NCBI GenBank assembly: GCA_002068205.1
Contig: MVZB01000208.1
Coordinates: forward strand, 1 to 6,103
Length of the DNA stretch: 6,103 bases
Source of the DNA: a candidate division BRC1 bacterium ADurb.BinA292
GTDB taxonomy: Bacteria; Sumerlaeota; Sumerlaeia; MVZB01
Direction of reading: 5' to 3'
Under the pieces are notes generated by a model, which did no database searches, was not told the DNA's origin, and was given only the letters and a program-made list of their open reading frames with translations. The translations under genes and the position numbers were made by a program. Positions within the stretch are counted from its first letter, which is position 1. The number at the start of each line of letters is the position of its first letter. Positions 5,970 through 6,103 of this stretch are shown in pieces.

Positions 5970-6103
5970 GCCCGCGAGGGGGGAGCGGGCGAATTTCGGA
6001 GAGGCTAAATCATGTCGGATCAAGCGGCGAAACGAGCATGGGGACCAGATTGACGGATGCAAGTTGAGGGGGGAAGTTCCCCCGTCGGGGGGGCGGGGCG
6101 GGG
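5970..6103. other. Intergenic stretch to the window edge, with one short inverted repeat
   Basis: No gene is supported here. GGGGGAAGTTCCCCC (6069-6083) is a perfect inverted repeat of 7-base arms around one G, followed by a G-rich tail (GTCGGGGGGGCGGGGCGGGG) to the edge. With no T-run in view it cannot be called a terminator. It may be an operator-like or hairpin element of a gene outside the window. Confidence 0.3.

Noticed and set aside
6012..6053. 13-codon plus-strand open frame (MSDQAAKRAWGPD) with GGAGAGG upstream
   Set aside because: A frame this short with a purine-rich upstream is expected by chance in this DNA, and no downstream gene is visible to make it a leader peptide.

Overview
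This is a GC-rich bacterial window with five protein genes in three transcription units. The gene set is RNase J, undecaprenyl diphosphate synthase, CDP-diglyceride synthase and two lipoproteins with diderm-type lipoboxes. Together with the purine-rich GACGAG/GAGCCGA intergenic filler, it is compatible with Planctomycetota or a related deep-branching Gram-negative phylum. That placement is an inference; no rRNA or tRNA in the window can confirm it.

Plus strand, 1-2911: the 3' two thirds of an RNase J gene (1-1083, entering from outside the window) is followed by uppS (about 1204-2055) and cdsA (2069-2911). uppS makes the C55 lipid carrier precursor used for peptidoglycan and surface polysaccharide. 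cdsA makes CDP-diacylglycerol, the precursor of phospholipids. uppS and cdsA are 13 bp apart and surely co-transcribed; RNase J may be part of the same unit.

Minus strand, 4758-2943: one large polytopic membrane protein of 592 aa, convergent with cdsA and only 31 bp from it. Its layout is about 12-14 hydrophobic segments followed by a soluble tail, like GT-C-type or DUF6798-type membrane proteins. A promoter-like pair sits so close to its ATG that the mRNA is predicted to be leaderless.

Minus strand, 5969-4895: a complete small operon. A strong-looking sigma70 promoter (TTGACA, 17 bp, TAGACT) precedes a leader of about 187 nt and two tandem paralogous TRL-like lipoproteins (108 and 136 aa), each with a good Shine-Dalgarno site. 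A textbook intrinsic terminator ends the unit.

No mobile element, CRISPR array, RNA gene or obvious new defence or biosynthetic system is visible. The points most worth a second look are the diverged TRL lipoprotein pair with its long leader, the putatively leaderless membrane-protein gene, and a residue change in the CdsA signature.
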